Assembly: GCA_963971405.1 (NCBI GenBank)
Contig: OZ020488.1
Coordinates: 23,517,089 to 23,581,088, forward strand
Source: Psococerastis gibbosa
Taxonomy: Eukaryota > Arthropoda > Insecta > Psocodea > Psocidae
Direction: 5' to 3'
Length of the DNA: 64,000 bases
Shown: positions 1 to 13,100 of the stretch, piece after piece
How positions within the stretch are numbered: the stretch's first letter is position 1
Layout of the letters: every line of letters begins with the position of its first letter
Notes under the pieces: model-generated
Told to the model about the DNA's origin: nothing
The model's input: only the letters and a program-made list of their open reading frames with translations
Database searches by the model: none
Position numbers and translations under genes: made by a program

Positions 1-2348
1 TATGATATACTAAAGATGACCAACAGAAGAGCAAAAGTAAACTTGTTACCACATGGATTATGCGGGTCTGGGAATGCTGTCACGCATGCGCTCCAACACA
101 AGTGCCAAATTTGACCTTAGGCCACTTCAAACAAAATTAATTGAAAGAAATACGATTTCTTACCTTGCTATATAATAACCCTGATTCAGGCAGCAAAGTG
201 TCATTTCAGAATATCCTCGGAATCAATGGAGCGACTCCGTGAACACAAGTATTTATTATCGTTATTGGTTAAGCCCTAGGTACACCATACACCATAGAAC
301 GGAACTTGATAAGCACTGAGCTCAGTGTTAATGCAGAGGAGATTATCTCTAAATGCCAGAGGGCGAATACGGGCTAGAAGGATGAGAGTAAGGGAGGGTT
401 GTACTGTAACTGAATATTTAAGAGTGACAAGGCTTTCAATCGGAATGCCCGGAAGGCCCGAGACAAAGTGGCAATTCGGAAACAAAAGCCTTGCTATCTA
501 TCTCGATTTTGTCGGTTTTAAAGCGAGGGTAGGGGTTGTGTTGAGCATAGATTACGTTATTAGAATTAAATTAGCCATAGTTGCAACTTTCAACTCATGG
601 GACTGGACGAGTCAACTGTGAAGCTAAGCGACATTGCCATGTTGGAATATGTGGTCAGTTAATTGTTTTGGTTTGTATTGCATTGCTATTATTCTTCCTG
701 TTTGGATTCACGTCATCTCTCCTATCCGTTCTGAATTGTTGTTTGTATTCATGAACATATTACATGCTAGCTTTTCGTTTTCCTTGCTTTGGCTGAAAAC
801 ACAATTGCAAGTCATTTAAATAAGGTTAATATAAGCCACCTACAGTTTGTTTGAAATGACACGGATAGGGAAACGGTCATATTGAAAACATTTTCTTTTC
901 TTCGAAGCTGTGAAACGATAAATTAATTAATTTAGTCGAAAAGCCTGCAGTCTGCTTTATTTACAAAATAATTGAAATTTTTCGTCTTTACTACAACTTG
1001 CCGTATGTTGACACAGACTGAAACGTAATTTAAGGCAACATTTCTATTGATATAGTCCAGTTAAATAGAGGAAAACTGAAATGACGTCACGCTCAAAGTG
1101 TCCATAAGTTTGGTATTTTCATCAAACTTGTCATATCGGTTCAATATACCAGTAGCAATTGACAGAAATTTGGTAGCGCGCGAGCCAAGTGTCCAAGTTT
1201 TTTAACAGGAAACACATTGGCTCGTGTACTATATTTTTACTGGACCAATAAATATGTTAATTAAAATAATTAAAAATTAAATTTTACGTGAAATTGACTG
1301 AGAAAATTCATAATTGCAAAGAGGTTTTCTTAAAATGGAAAATTCCACTTGAAAGAAATGGTGAACCACATTTGGAACTTCTTGAAAATGTTTCTACGGT
1401 AAGCGGTACATTTCCCCTCGATTTGGAAAGTTTCCCCGTCGACTTTTTGGATTCAAATTATTTGCGGAACGTAGAACTAGCTCGACTAGTCAACTATTTC
1501 CCGTGGAATTTTCCCCTGTGATACATGGGGGAAAGTGGAGACATTATTTGGGAGGGACAATGTTGGATAGTTGGACTGAGGGGCTGAGGACCAGCAGCTG
1601 TCCAGCTGGAAATTCGTCTTGACAGTGATGAATGGTTGCCGAGCTGAAAGTCGACTTCCCCAGTTCGCAACCCCCACTGAGGGGGCTTTTTCTGTGCTGT
1701 TATAGTAATATGGGTATGTTTTTTTAAAGCTTTTTACAACTTGCTAACTGACTTCCATTTCCTGCGGGGAGTCGTTTGGGAAACGTTTTCAACATGTTAA
1801 CAATGGTTTAATTTGCTGTCGTAATTGCAACTGATTTAAGGCTGCTAATTCCGTCAATAAAAGGAGTTGTGCATCGCTTTGTTGGGTAAATGTTAACCTA
1901 TAGGGTCGTTGACGTACAAAAGCGGAAAACACGTAATATATAATGCAGTTTTTATTAGAATATTTCAGTCCATAATGCTTGATATAATTTTAAGTGAGAG
2001 CTTGAGGCCCGGTACACACGGCCGATTCGGTTGTCAGTTATATGCTAAAAAATTTGTCATGGGAGCCAATGGGGAATGTTTTAGTTTAGTTTTTCGTGTC
2101 GGAGGTAGAGACTACTAGTTTCTGCCAGCCTGACGCCATGGTCGGTGCACACATGGGGAATGTTGGCAAACCTGACAAAAACGCAGATGGTTTTTAGCTT
2201 GTCGCTGGTTAATCGCAGCTGCAATCTGATGAAGTAGACTGTGGTTTTGCTAAGCGTTGCTCCCGTGAGACATTTCTAACGGATCGCTGGCGAACGAATA
2301 GACCGTGTGTATTGGCTGGGTCTAAGACTTATCTGTGAATCCATCTTA
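1..2348. other. noncoding, nothing recognised
   Basis: AT-rich sequence with only short random frames (longest 98 codons). No homology, RNA gene or strong repeat seen. May be fax 5' intron or intergenic. Confidence 0.5.
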
Positions 2349-2821
2349 GGCGCTTATTCCACCAACGTCAATAGTGATAGTAAATGTAGTACTGACAGAA
2401 ATTTGAATTTTTCACTGATACACGCCATTCCACTCGTTTTTTCAACTATTGATCACTTTTCTTCTAATGACACGTATGCGCCAAATTTTTGAAATTTGTT
2501 TGCATTTGTTTTTGAAATTTTGTTTGTATTTGTTTTCTTCGTACACTTATTATTTTTAATAAAACCTAATAATAGTAAGAGATCCGAAGTAAGATCGACC
2601 TTCACCGATCTGTTTAATGGATGAAAATTGTTTTATAAACAATAAAATATAAAATGTTTGTACTTAACATATCCCATGACGTCATTTTAGTTTGTTATTG
2701 TTTGTAACGCGTGATTTTACTCTATGATCATTGATCAATTTTAACTACGGCATAGAGTAAAATTCAAATTGCCGTCAATACTACATTTACTATCACTATT
2801 GACGTTGGTTGAATAAGCGCC
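2349..2821. mobile_element. palindromic MITE, Harbinger-like, 473 bp
   Basis: Long terminal inverted repeats of about 65 bp start GGCGCTTATTCCACCAACG on the left and, as reverse complement, GGCGCTTATTCAACCAACG on the right. They contain GTCAATAGTGATAGTAAATG on both sides. The flanks are TTA at 2346-2348 and 2822-2824, a 3-bp target duplication as made by PIF/Harbinger transposases. No ORF. Confidence 0.7.
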
Positions 2822-4308
2822 TTAACAAATAATTAGCATGATTTCCCACTAATGCCGTTTTTTATTCTTCTCTCCGTGGTCATCGTCGCGACGGAAGTAC
2901 CCTTGGGCGCTGAGAAGTGCAGTTGCTGCCTGCCGTCTGGCATGCTTCCTGAGATTTTCTCGCATGAATAATTTATACCTGTACTTAGCTTAGGTGAAGT
3001 GTTGTTATTACTCTGAAGGACATTTATGGGCCTCTTTGCATAGTATTATTTTACAACTTAACCGATTATGCTATACTATGTCAGGTAAAATCTTGTTACG
3101 TGTCAGTCAGTGGTGTTCTAAAAAAATATTGTCTTTATAACTTCTACGATATATACATAGCCTACTGTAAGCCCTGATCCGACGAACGATACTTAAAATT
3201 TAAGCAACACTTGTCATGTTATAATTTTTTATCATTATTGCATCGGCTGACTTAAGCTAGCTACTGTATATCAGCAGATTTAATAATCTTTTCTTCTTCT
3301 TCGGCCGGTACTCCCCTGCGCCGAAGGAGTATAAGATAACTATTATCTATAAATAAGTTATCAATAACTATACCATTGTAATACAAAAATCCTGTGTGCC
3401 CCAAGTTCTTCCTTTCTTATATATATATCATATTCATATTAATAATAATAATAACAACAAGCGTCACTAAATTTTAATTATCAGTCATTATATCTATTTA
3501 TGTATATCTGGATCTGAATTTCTATAACCTATATTTTTTTTCCTCGTTGCGTTCCGAAACCATTGATCAGATTGTGATTAAACTTGGGTTGTGTGTTCTG
3601 GGGACGCTCCCAAGGGCCAAGGTTCTCAATTCATAAATTATTATGTTTTCATTAAAAATGGTATCGACATCGATTGTTTACATCTCAAATAAGGGTTTGG
3701 GTGGAGTGGAAACGTCGTTCTTATGAATATAAACGTCACTGACACAAATCAGTTGTTGGGCTAAAAACAGTATTTCCTATCTTGTTCAAACAAATGTAGA
3801 GCATTTCAGATGGATGAGGCTGGTTATATTTTTAGGTGTGTTTGTTTGCAGTGACGGCTCCATTTTTGGAAATGTAGATATAGATATGTAGTATTTTATC
3901 TTCCTACCATTTTTGAAGGAGGTTGTCAGCTATCATCCCTATTGTTGTGAGCTTGGAAGCCGGGTGTTGGCCGGCGTGTGGGCTGGCTGGGAGTAGGAAG
4001 CGTGGACTGGGGGAGGCGCGCCATGCCACCCCTGTCTGAGGGATCGCGAGTTGAATGCCCGCTCATGCTGCTGCCGTTGACTGCTGAGCCTACTGCATTC
4101 CAACAGCATTTCCTCTCTTCTAAGGCTGCGAGGGAAAGCTCCGGTACACTGCCCTCTAAATGCAGACCCCTTTTTATTCCAATTCGCAACTAGGCTTCTG
4201 AGTTTATTAGAGTGCCTCTTTCTGCGTACCCCTATAGATTTTATTGTAATTGATAATTATTCAATATGGAAAGCAATTAATCCCAGTCAGCTCCTCCTGC
4301 AAGCACAT
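2822..4308. other. noncoding; GC-rich patch at 3950-4190
   Basis: AT-rich, except for a 240-base GC-rich patch where both strands are open (71 and 87 codons). Neither product is recognised. It could be an old repeat or an unrecognised exon or promoter. Confidence 0.4.
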
Positions 4309-4727
4309 AATGAGGTTCTGTAGGGACAGTTTTGGTCACTAGGTTCGCTGACGACAAACCGATATCCATATTATTCAAAATGGCCGCCGTTTGCATGTGA
4401 AAACTAAGCTCTTAGCATCTAATTAATTCTTTTAATATTTTTTATAATATTTTTACTATGCCTGGACCTTATTTCGCTGCATATAATTTAATATATATAT
4501 ATATTCGGGCCATCGGGATCACTTGAACCTGGACGCCTGCTTCAAGAAGTAAGTAATATATATATATATATATATATTTTCCATGATTAATAGAAAAATA
4601 TCGCTTTAAAATAATACGTAATTAAAAATCATTTTAAAATAGTATTGAGGCTTATGGAAAAATCAATGCTTTGATATCATTGCAACTGGTGCTGCCATCT
4701 ACAAAATGACGTCACAAATGAAACCCA
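4309..4727 (+). repeat. dispersed repeat D1, copy 1 (with insert)
   Basis: Almost identical to 60130-60573 from AATGAGGTTCTGTAGGGACA to GACGTCACAAATGAAACCC. This copy has about 50 extra bases (4505-4555), bordered by TA repeats, and lacks the Penelope insertion of the other copy. Noncoding. Confidence 0.75.
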
Positions 4728-5071
4728 TACTCGGTCTATTATTATGATTATGTTTTAACTTTAGTAGTATTATGTCCGTTGTTTCCAATGCTTATTAGAT
4801 AAGACACCGGTGGGTGAATAGTTCAAGACTGGTACTAAATGCGTACTCCTCGGAAGTCAATGTAACTTCGTGCTTGCCATATTAATTTTAAAGATAGCAC
4901 TTAAAATTTATAACTGAAGTGGTTCTGAACTAGCACTTTTGAATTTGTCTACTCCAGCTAACTGAGCAGTTTCCGCTTGTCCACTGCTCTGAAGTGAAGT
5001 ATGTGGGCGTTTGACACATGTGTCAGTATGGCAACGACCGTTTCATGCTGAAACATTACCAGTAAAATGTC

Positions 5072-5170
5072 CAAATACCAATGTGAAATGAAATGAAATG
5101 AAAATGAAAAAACGACTTTATTGCAAACAAAAGGCGAACAATAAGACTATAAAGTCTTGTTTTCATGCTA
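5072..5170 (-). repeat. LINE-like 3' tail, minus strand
   Basis: On the minus strand a small hairpin AAGACT...AGTCTT (5143-5158) is followed by TTTGCAATAAAGTCG and then a (TTTCA)n run at 5072-5100. The arrangement hairpin, AATAAA-like block, short tandem tail is typical of LINE 3' ends. No coding part was seen upstream on that strand. Confidence 0.4.
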
Positions 5171-7654
5171 ACCTTAATGTGGTCAGTAATAGATAAACAA
5201 TAGCTCTTAAACCATAGATAGCCCTACAAATAGTAATAATAATAGTCTCAGGAGTCCGGAATATGGAGTCATCTCACTAAAAATAAATTATATGTTGGTA
5301 TGTACGCATGCAGTTGCTATCTTTTGGAGATTGAATGGAAATTCATTTTCCGAGAGGAAAGTGGAGTGTAATAATTAGTTCATGAATTTTTCTCTGTTAT
5401 TGCGATGTGTTCTGTGAGTTTCCACAGAAATTAATGAATGTACATTTTGTAAACAACAGTTATTAAATCCCTAATAACGGGTCATACCAATAAAATATAA
5501 TTGGACAAAGGGCTCGCCCGGTGCATGGAGATAGAATTCACTGCCGCGGTACAGTCAGCATGGGCGCGGCTCCCTATTAGAAAACTCCCCCTCCATTGTA
5601 TCTGAGGGTGTATTGGTCCCAACTTAAACTGTGGGGGCTGTTGCCGGGCTGTTTTGTTGACCCTCTCAGGACAGGTTATTGATCTCCTGCCTGTCTTTGT
5701 GGCAACTGTGTTACTTTGGTAAATATACGTGTTATTGGGTTTAATTGATAATCATGGGACCTACCATTTCCGAAGATGCTCCGGCCTTTTAGGGTTTCTT
5801 TCATTGATTGGACTTTCTGTTACTTCAGTTTTCACTCCAATGTGACAAAGTCCAGAGTGAGCGAACTAGAGGTCGTTCCCTGGGTTTTGTACTATTGAAC
5901 TCCCTATTGCAATCCTATTGCTATACACATGGGTGGGTACACAGGAGGTTGTGACATTTTTGTTGCCCGGTTCACTGGAAAATTGAATAATGGTACTTTT
6001 ATGGAGAATATTTTCTCAAGACATGGTTCAAAATGTAATCGTCTTGTGTAAAGAAATAATACGGTATTATAGTTTATATGAAGATACGTTTCTCTTAATT
6101 ACCTCAATGTCCTTTGTGGCCATACTATGCAGCAGCGATTTACTGTATTGTGTAATTAATACCCCCTTTTGTGGGAGCTGCGGGTAAGGTCGTGACTGGA
6201 TCAATTGGAGAAGAATACGATCTTTAATTCAATCCCAGCTTGTTAGGATCATTGTAACCCCTTTATACCCCATGGCCACGCAATGTCTTCACAGGTTCTT
6301 CCACCATCAATGTTTTATTGTCGTGTCTACTGGATCCTTTTGTTTATAAATTTTGCTGAATTGTAGTATTGTAGATAGGCGATAGCTCTCTCTTCGTCAT
6401 GTAAAGCTTTTGTGCTTATGCTAGAAATAGCTTAGAGAAGATGAGAGTGGGTGGGCGACTCCAGCGCGGTGCTGTGTGTTACGGATCAATCAACACGGAT
6501 AGGTCTGTGGAAGCTTTCAGTGTAAAGATAGACCTTGTCAGCAGGTGTGATATCAATTGGAAACCAGTACTTCTTTGTTTGACGAATTCTTCGTGTCTGG
6601 CGTGTGTTACTATGTTCTTTCGCTGTAAATAAGCACTTATTTCAAAGCCCGAACATTGATAGTGAAAGTTTTATTTCTTTTGGCATTGTGGGCGCCTACT
6701 TGCAGACGTCATCGGACTTGGGCTAAGTCATTAATCGCTTCGCACATAGCGAGATTGTATAGGATAGGAAGCAAGTTGTGATCTTAACCGTGAAATGAGT
6801 TTTGGACTAATGGTTTTGAGCTTTTTTTATGCTTCTTCCAATGGGAATCGCTCGTTGTCATGGTTTTTTGGCTGGGCAATTTTGTTTATTTTGAATACTG
6901 GATGTGCAGAGCAGAATGTCTAAATTTGAACATGGTGAAAGGATGCAAACAAGTGCAAAACTATTAACTCACGAAACCCTGTTATTTTCTTGTGACAACG
7001 ACGTTTGCCACACAATGTTTTAAGTCGGTATTGCACTACTGTGTCACTACTACTATTACTGTATTATACACGATTACCTATATATTACTTAACACTAACT
7101 AATAATCCTTTGTCATTAATGGTAACACACGTACTTCGTTGAAGCCTGAAGGAATACATTGGAAAATATCACTGTTTTTCACTTCAGAAAACAATGCATT
7201 ATTTTTTAATTGATTTTATTCTTAGTTTTAAGCAATGATTAATTTGATGTACCTCGGCCTGCTATTGGCATAGCAATGATTTGATTACTGAGGCCCATTG
7301 AAGCGCTTCTGCCTGGGTCCTTCAGCTTAGCGCAAGAATGATTAATATAATAACGAAACTACGAGCTTAAAAAATTGTTTTACCTTGTGAGTTTAAGATG
7401 TTCTGGACTGCGGGATTCGAGCAGTGGTTCTTTTTATTTCCTGCAGCATATTTTGTGGCATGAAACCTTGTGCGAGCAATCGAATCTTTCTAAAGCCTTG
7501 GCGTCATTTCATCCTCTATGTAACGATGACAGTGATTTCAAGATCGCATCTTATCATATAACAATAAAATTAGAGGTATTGATAGATTATGCTTATTAAC
7601 TTTATTGATAGCCTTTAATAGCAGGGAATTAGAGAAATGAAGGTATGGGAACAT
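5171..7654. other. noncoding, nothing recognised
   Basis: No recognisable gene. A modestly GC-rich stretch at 5510-5700 and short frames at 5990 and 6441 have no familiar features. Confidence 0.45.
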
Positions 7655-7735
7655 AGACTAACAGGATTTGAACCTGTGTCCCAGCCTTGCTGAGGTGGCA
7701 CGCTGACCACTACATCAGTCTTCCCATACTTAGTT
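7655..7735 (-). repeat. tRNA-like sequence (SINE head or tRNA pseudogene)
   Basis: On the minus strand: A-box-like TGATGTAGTGG, B box GGTTCAAATCC, a perfect 5-bp T stem (ACAGG/CCTGT) and an acceptor-like stem AGACTG/TAGTCT. The D arm is short and the anticodon arm does not fold well, so it is not called a functional tRNA. An outer inverted repeat GTATGGGAA/TTCCCATAC encloses it. Confidence 0.4.
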
Positions 7736-9109
7736 GACAGTGATTTCCTTCTAATTCAGGTTTAATGCAAATGCTGCAGATGACAACAGACAGCTCTCGA
7801 CAGACCAGCTCTTGAGACAATTTGATGGATGAGGCTTTGTCTCGCAATGAGTCATCTAATTCTGAGTTAAAGCTTTTTGAATGACTCTATTGACTGGTAG
7901 TGTCCCACTCCCAGGCCCCCGATGTTCAATCGTGTAAAGATGAGATAACTAGTTGAAATGGCTTATGGTTTGTAAATTCATTTCTCATTGAATTTTCTAT
8001 TAGTGATGATCAGTGGCGGCTCGTGGTTTCTGAAACCAGAAACCAGAGGGACAGCTGGTCTACTGCTTGGTTTAATATATCATAAACGAAACTCGATAAA
8101 TATCCAGCACATTTTATTATAGACAATAGTCAGTTCTGAATGTAAACAATCATTACAATTAAATATTTCGACAATTTTGTTTATAATAAATTGACATGAA
8201 AGTAAATTGAGTAACTGGGGTACGGCTATGATCTGTTCATTTCTTTATAAGGTAGATAGTACAATAGAATATAATAAGTCCATAAGAGAAATGCTCAATG
8301 TATTCGAAGCGGAGTCAGTTGTAGTTTCATTTAGTAACATTATATTTCATGATAACATTATGCTTTTATCTATTTTACCTGACATTGGGGAGGGGGGGGG
8401 GGGCAGCTGTCCAATGCCCTTATGGACGCTAAGCATCCCAGATCACAGCTCAAAACTTCCCCGGACGACTTTTTTCTCATAATTTTCAAGAATGTCGAAA
8501 ACCTTTGCTTCCATACTTTGCAGTTTGGTTACAAATGCGAACAGTTTTAGGGTCGGAGCATATGGATTCAACCTCGTATGTAGATTTGCAACAACAATCA
8601 AATTAGTTTTCTTATGTACAGTTGTGAAATTATTATGCTCTTTCATGTTGAATTGGAGTTGCGAATTGTGATAGGAGTAAATATGTGAATACTAGTGATT
8701 TTCCCCGCAGATGCTCTGCAATCACGATGGTAATGAGAGGTTTTCAAGGAAGGCAAATTGGTCATGGTGCGCCCCAGTCATGGGGTCCTGGCTGCGGCTC
8801 TGGCGTTAGATATCTTGCACTTTACTGACTTATTTTCTAAACTAACAGCAATCCTTGTAACGGATTGATATTTTAATCCGAAATGAGAAATATGCGAGTT
8901 CCCAGGCACACAATTACAGTTTGTTTTACAATATACATATCCTAGGTGAGCAAATTGTGCGGGCAATGGTTATTCAAGAATCCAGATGTTGTGTAATTTC
9001 TAAGCTAATTTAAGGTCAGCCTCGTTGGGGGAAGAATATTATACATATGCCTAACTAATTTCAACGAAATTATTATTTGAATGCATCAATATATTATGTC
9101 TTTGTCCGG
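7736..9109. other. noncoding, hAT-like end and poly-G tract
   Basis: Contains the hAT-like start at 8011 and a run of 12 G at 8392-8403. Frames at 8207 and 8443 (minus) are not recognised. Confidence 0.4.
8011..8026 (+). repeat. hAT-like terminus
   Basis: CAGTGGCGGCTCGTGG matches a common hAT MITE start. The partner end was not found within the next 1 kb. Confidence 0.3.
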
Positions 9110-9290
9110 GGATACCGGGCATGGAAAGAAAAGTGGCCCATTGATCGATCCTTGCCTAATGACAACTACCCCATGGATTTTCGGACATTATTTGTGTATG
9201 CATTTTTGGCCATATTGGCAAACTGGTATAAGTCCTCGATGTCATCCTACACAGGCTACAAGTGATAATGGACTTTATTGCCATTGACAC
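9110..9290 (+). repeat. dispersed repeat D4, copy 1
   Basis: Related to 29055-29250 through GGATTTTCGGACATTATTTG, GCAAACTGGTATAAG and CAGGCTACAAGTGATAAT. Two overlapping short frames here are not conserved as protein. Confidence 0.5.
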
Positions 9291-9904
9291 AATGTTAATA
9301 AATTAATAATATATTAAAAATATTGTTGTAATGTAAAGGAAATGAGATATTGTCTTTAATTTCTCCGCAATTAACCTCTTACTAATATTTGTCTAACAGT
9401 AATTGATGAATCATAGGCAAATAATTGGTTTATCATTCTTCACTATGACAATTTCTTTCCAGGAAATTAAAAAAAAAATCCTCTTACGTAATGTCAACGG
9501 ACTATTATTGTTCGTTGCTCTATGATTCATCGGTAAAAACCACTATATTGAAGCTTCTCACAAATTTTAGATCTTTGATACGTGGTGTCTGGACTCGTTG
9601 ACTACTAGTATTGCAGCTACTATGGGATCCTTCCTGCTAATTTGTGCAGAAATGCTTTTTCTCACTGGCCCTGATTACATGCACATTCTAATATTTAATC
9701 GATCAAAGAAATTTTGGGAATGTTTATGTTAAAGTGTACGATTTGAATCTGAATTTTTCTTCCCAATTTTTCTTAGACCCATATTTGTTGGATATTGGAA
9801 CGCACAAAGTGTGTAATAGGGGGAAATTGAATTGTTTATTACGTTTGTCGCACATTTATAGTATATGTGACTTATTATAGTTCTTGAATATCTTTTCATT
9901 TCAG

Positions 9905-10107
9905 AATGTTGACCATAAGACTAAACTGCGATCCAAGAAGGGCCAACTACCATTTGTTGAAGTGAACGGAGAAGAGATTGCCGACAGTACGATTATTATC
10001 CAAGAATTGTCGGAGCGGTTCAACAAGGACGTTGACACGTTTTTGACAAATGAACAGAAAAACATTTCACACGCCATGATTGCTATGATTGAAAATCATT
10101 TAAATTG
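9905..10107 (+). CDS. fax: fax coding exon a (first in window)
   Basis: The acceptor reads tttcatttcag before AAT GTT GAC; the donor is gtgagt at 10108. The exon ends two bases into the Trp codon of ENHLNW, which the next exon completes. It encodes the end of the thioredoxin-like domain and the first helices of the GST-C-like domain. An in-frame ATG at 9884 lies before the acceptor, inside the polypyrimidine region, and is not taken as a start. Confidence 0.92.
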
Positions 10108-13100
10108 GTGAGTATTTGACAGTTTTCTCTCTCGATTTCGCTCTATTATTCGTTACTGTCGCAATAAGGATCCAACAAGAACCGTCAGCTTATTCAGCCT
10201 GGTTATTGTGCTTTTTTCCCAAGATTTAATTAACAGTTACGAATGGCTCTTAAACTAGCCATAAAAATGATTTACCGCGGACGTGGGAAGCTTTGCAGTG
10301 GCTTTGACTTTACCGCATAGGCGGCTATTCCACCGACCACGTTTTGCACCGTGAGCGGGACATTGACGTGGCAGGAGACATTTTAAGACAGTCTTTAATG
10401 TCTGCTACCACGTCAATGTCACGCCCACGGTGCAAAACGAGGTCGGCGGAATAGCCGCCATACCCGTGACATAATTTATTGTCATAGTGTCCGAAAATGA
10501 ACTGCGTTCAAGATTCAAGACATCATTTTTTTGGTCCCTCATAAAAGGACGTAATAGTAATTTGCGTTGTTGGTTCTAATATACACGGTTTATTCCAAAA
10601 TCGTAATTTATACCCCATCACAGTTGCCTCGTACCTCAGGTGGAGTGGCAACACCCCCTTTCTTATTAGTGATAAGATTTAAAAAAGCAGCCGTGGCACG
10701 AACGGAAATTATTTAGACTATTTAAATACTAGTAACCAGCTCCAAAGCAGAAGTCTTATTCCCAGATAAGTTATTCTTTTCCGATCGAGCTACGGCTGCT
10801 GCAGGCTTACCATGCCGTTTAATGAGTAACTTATTGTGGTGTTAAAAATGTAAATAAAACAATTTTAGTTAGCAAAGTGCTGCTCTAAAAAAATTTTTTT
10901 TTCGTTTTTAACCCCACAATAATAAGTTTTTCCTTAAACGGTGTGATAGGCCCGATGGATTTTATAAAGTTCTTAACATAGGTACTACCTTTGTAACCGA
11001 TAGCGTTAAACCCACCTCCAGCTTTTGCTTTTGAATGTATTAAGAGGATATAATACGTAGGAAAAATTTCGGACAGACCACAGATGAAAATATGAAGAAA
11101 AAAAAACGAAATATTTTTCTTCACTATTTAAGTTTCTAGTTTAAATTAAATGTATATTATTTAAAAATAATAGAGGCAATATAAAAATATTTAACAAAAA
11201 CATTAATAATGTTCTGCTAATAAATAGTTAATTCTAGTGACACTATCTGGCAAAACAAAGATGACCCTGAGCCAACGGCTCACGGCTGTAAAGTGTAAAC
11301 TGTAAAGGTAGGGGAGGCATCACCCCCTGCTGCTTCGCTGAATGGTCTTTATACCTGCGACCCGCAGGCTGCTAGACCCAGCCCAAGGAAGTAGGAACTC
11401 GGAAGATTTTATTCGAATCTCAGGATTGATTTTTGCTCCAGCAGTGGCGGGTGCACTGTTTCATACTACCAGTGGCGACTAAGTCATAATAACCAACTTT
11501 CTAAAATTTGTTGTTGCCTATTTTCGATAGACGTACTCAGCTAGATTGCTATACATTGGCGTAGTTAGGGGGGCATAGCGACCCCCAGGTACTTGTCAAG
11601 CCCCCCCCCCAGGATGTTTGAGTAAATATAATAATTTAAAAACTTAATAAATAAATAAATGAATAATTGAAAATCCGAAAAAAAATTATCAGAGCATATC
11701 AATAATGTTTAAAAAATCACTGTAGCGCAAATATTCGACCATTTTAATGCATTGTGTTGGCTATTTTCCATTCGAAAACGAAGTCAAGTATGTAGAGTAT
11801 CGAGTGTACTTTGACATGCCTTCTAACAGTGGTTTTTCGTTGCCTTCTGCATTTTTATGCCGTTGACTCTTCATTGAGTTCATTCACCTTCGGGGCCAAC
11901 CCCATGACAAATGAGTACCTTAGTAGTGGTTGCTTATTTAGTGGCGGCAACTATTCGCCCCGTCACAAAGTATACGTCGGGTTCTAGTGGCTTTCCCTAG
12001 ACAAGCCTGCACCACCAGACTTGTTACCACACCCTCTGATTATGCCGCTGCTTGGTCGGGGACTGCTTATGCGTTATATTCGCTATCTGCCACCTGTGAC
12101 CCCACTAGTAGCCAAATAAATGAGACCATCTCCAAAAACCAACTAGGATTCATGCCAGGTCGAGGAACTACAGATGGAATATACGACACATTGCAAGGAC
12201 TCTGCTAGAAAAACATCGAGAAAAGAAAAAACCTGTTCATTGTGTTCGTGGACGTGGAAAAAGCCTATGATAGAATACCGAGAAGTTTAATCTGGGATGT
12301 GTTGGAAGAGAGACGAGTTCCGCAAAGCTATATAAGGCTAATAAAGAATATGTACGAGTGCGTAGTGCGGCAGGGGTCGGTTACACCTTCCCAGTAACTT
12401 ATGGGTTGCATCAGGGGTCAACCTTGAACCGCTGTTGTTCGTTCTCATAATGGACGTAGTGACCAGGCAGATGCAAGGGCAAGCGCCAGAAAGCCTTCTC
12501 TTCGTTGATGATATCCTCCTGGTAGGAGACTCGCGAGAAGATGTCGAGAGTACTCTCAGACTGTGGGTGGAAACGGTGGAGCGCCAGGGGCTTAAAGTGA
12601 ATGGCAAGAAAACAGAGTACATGGAATGCATAAGCCAGGAACCTGGATCGATAAAAGTAGATAACCAAAACCTAGAGAAGGCCAAGACATTCAAATATCT
12701 ACGAGCAACGTTACGCGAGAATGGCGGCTGTGAAGACGATGTAAAAGTACGGGTAACCTCAGGTTGGGCCAAGTGGCGAGATATGGCGGAGATCTTGAAG
12801 GATAGGAGAATGCCGAAAAATTCAAATCAAATTCCGCATATACGTACAAGCAAGTGGTGAGACCGTGTATGACCTACCGAGCGGAGTGCTGGCCATTGCG
12901 GAGGAGAAAGAGCAATTGCTGCATGTGGCTGGGATACGCATGTTGCGTTAATATCTGGGTTACAAATTAACAGGCAGGAGGAGAAACGAGGGCATCCGGG
13001 CGGAGATGCAAGTAGCACCGATCACCGATAAAGTCAGGGAACGAAGACTGGCGTGGTGGGGCCATACGTTAAGAAGAGAAGATGGACACCTGCTACAACG

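Noticed and set aside
1288..1521. 77-codon frame on the + strand
   Set aside because: No homology recognised, no splice context; consistent with chance.
3926..4193. Overlapping 87- and 71-codon frames in a GC-rich patch
   Set aside because: Both strands are open, neither product is familiar, and there are no convincing splice sites. Kept only as a GC-rich patch.
7655..7735. Functional tRNA gene on the minus strand
   Set aside because: Short D arm and unstable anticodon arm; described as tRNA-like only.
9884..9904. ATG at 9884 as the fax start codon
   Set aside because: It lies in the polypyrimidine/acceptor region just before a strong AG, and the protein lacks its N-terminal fold if started here.
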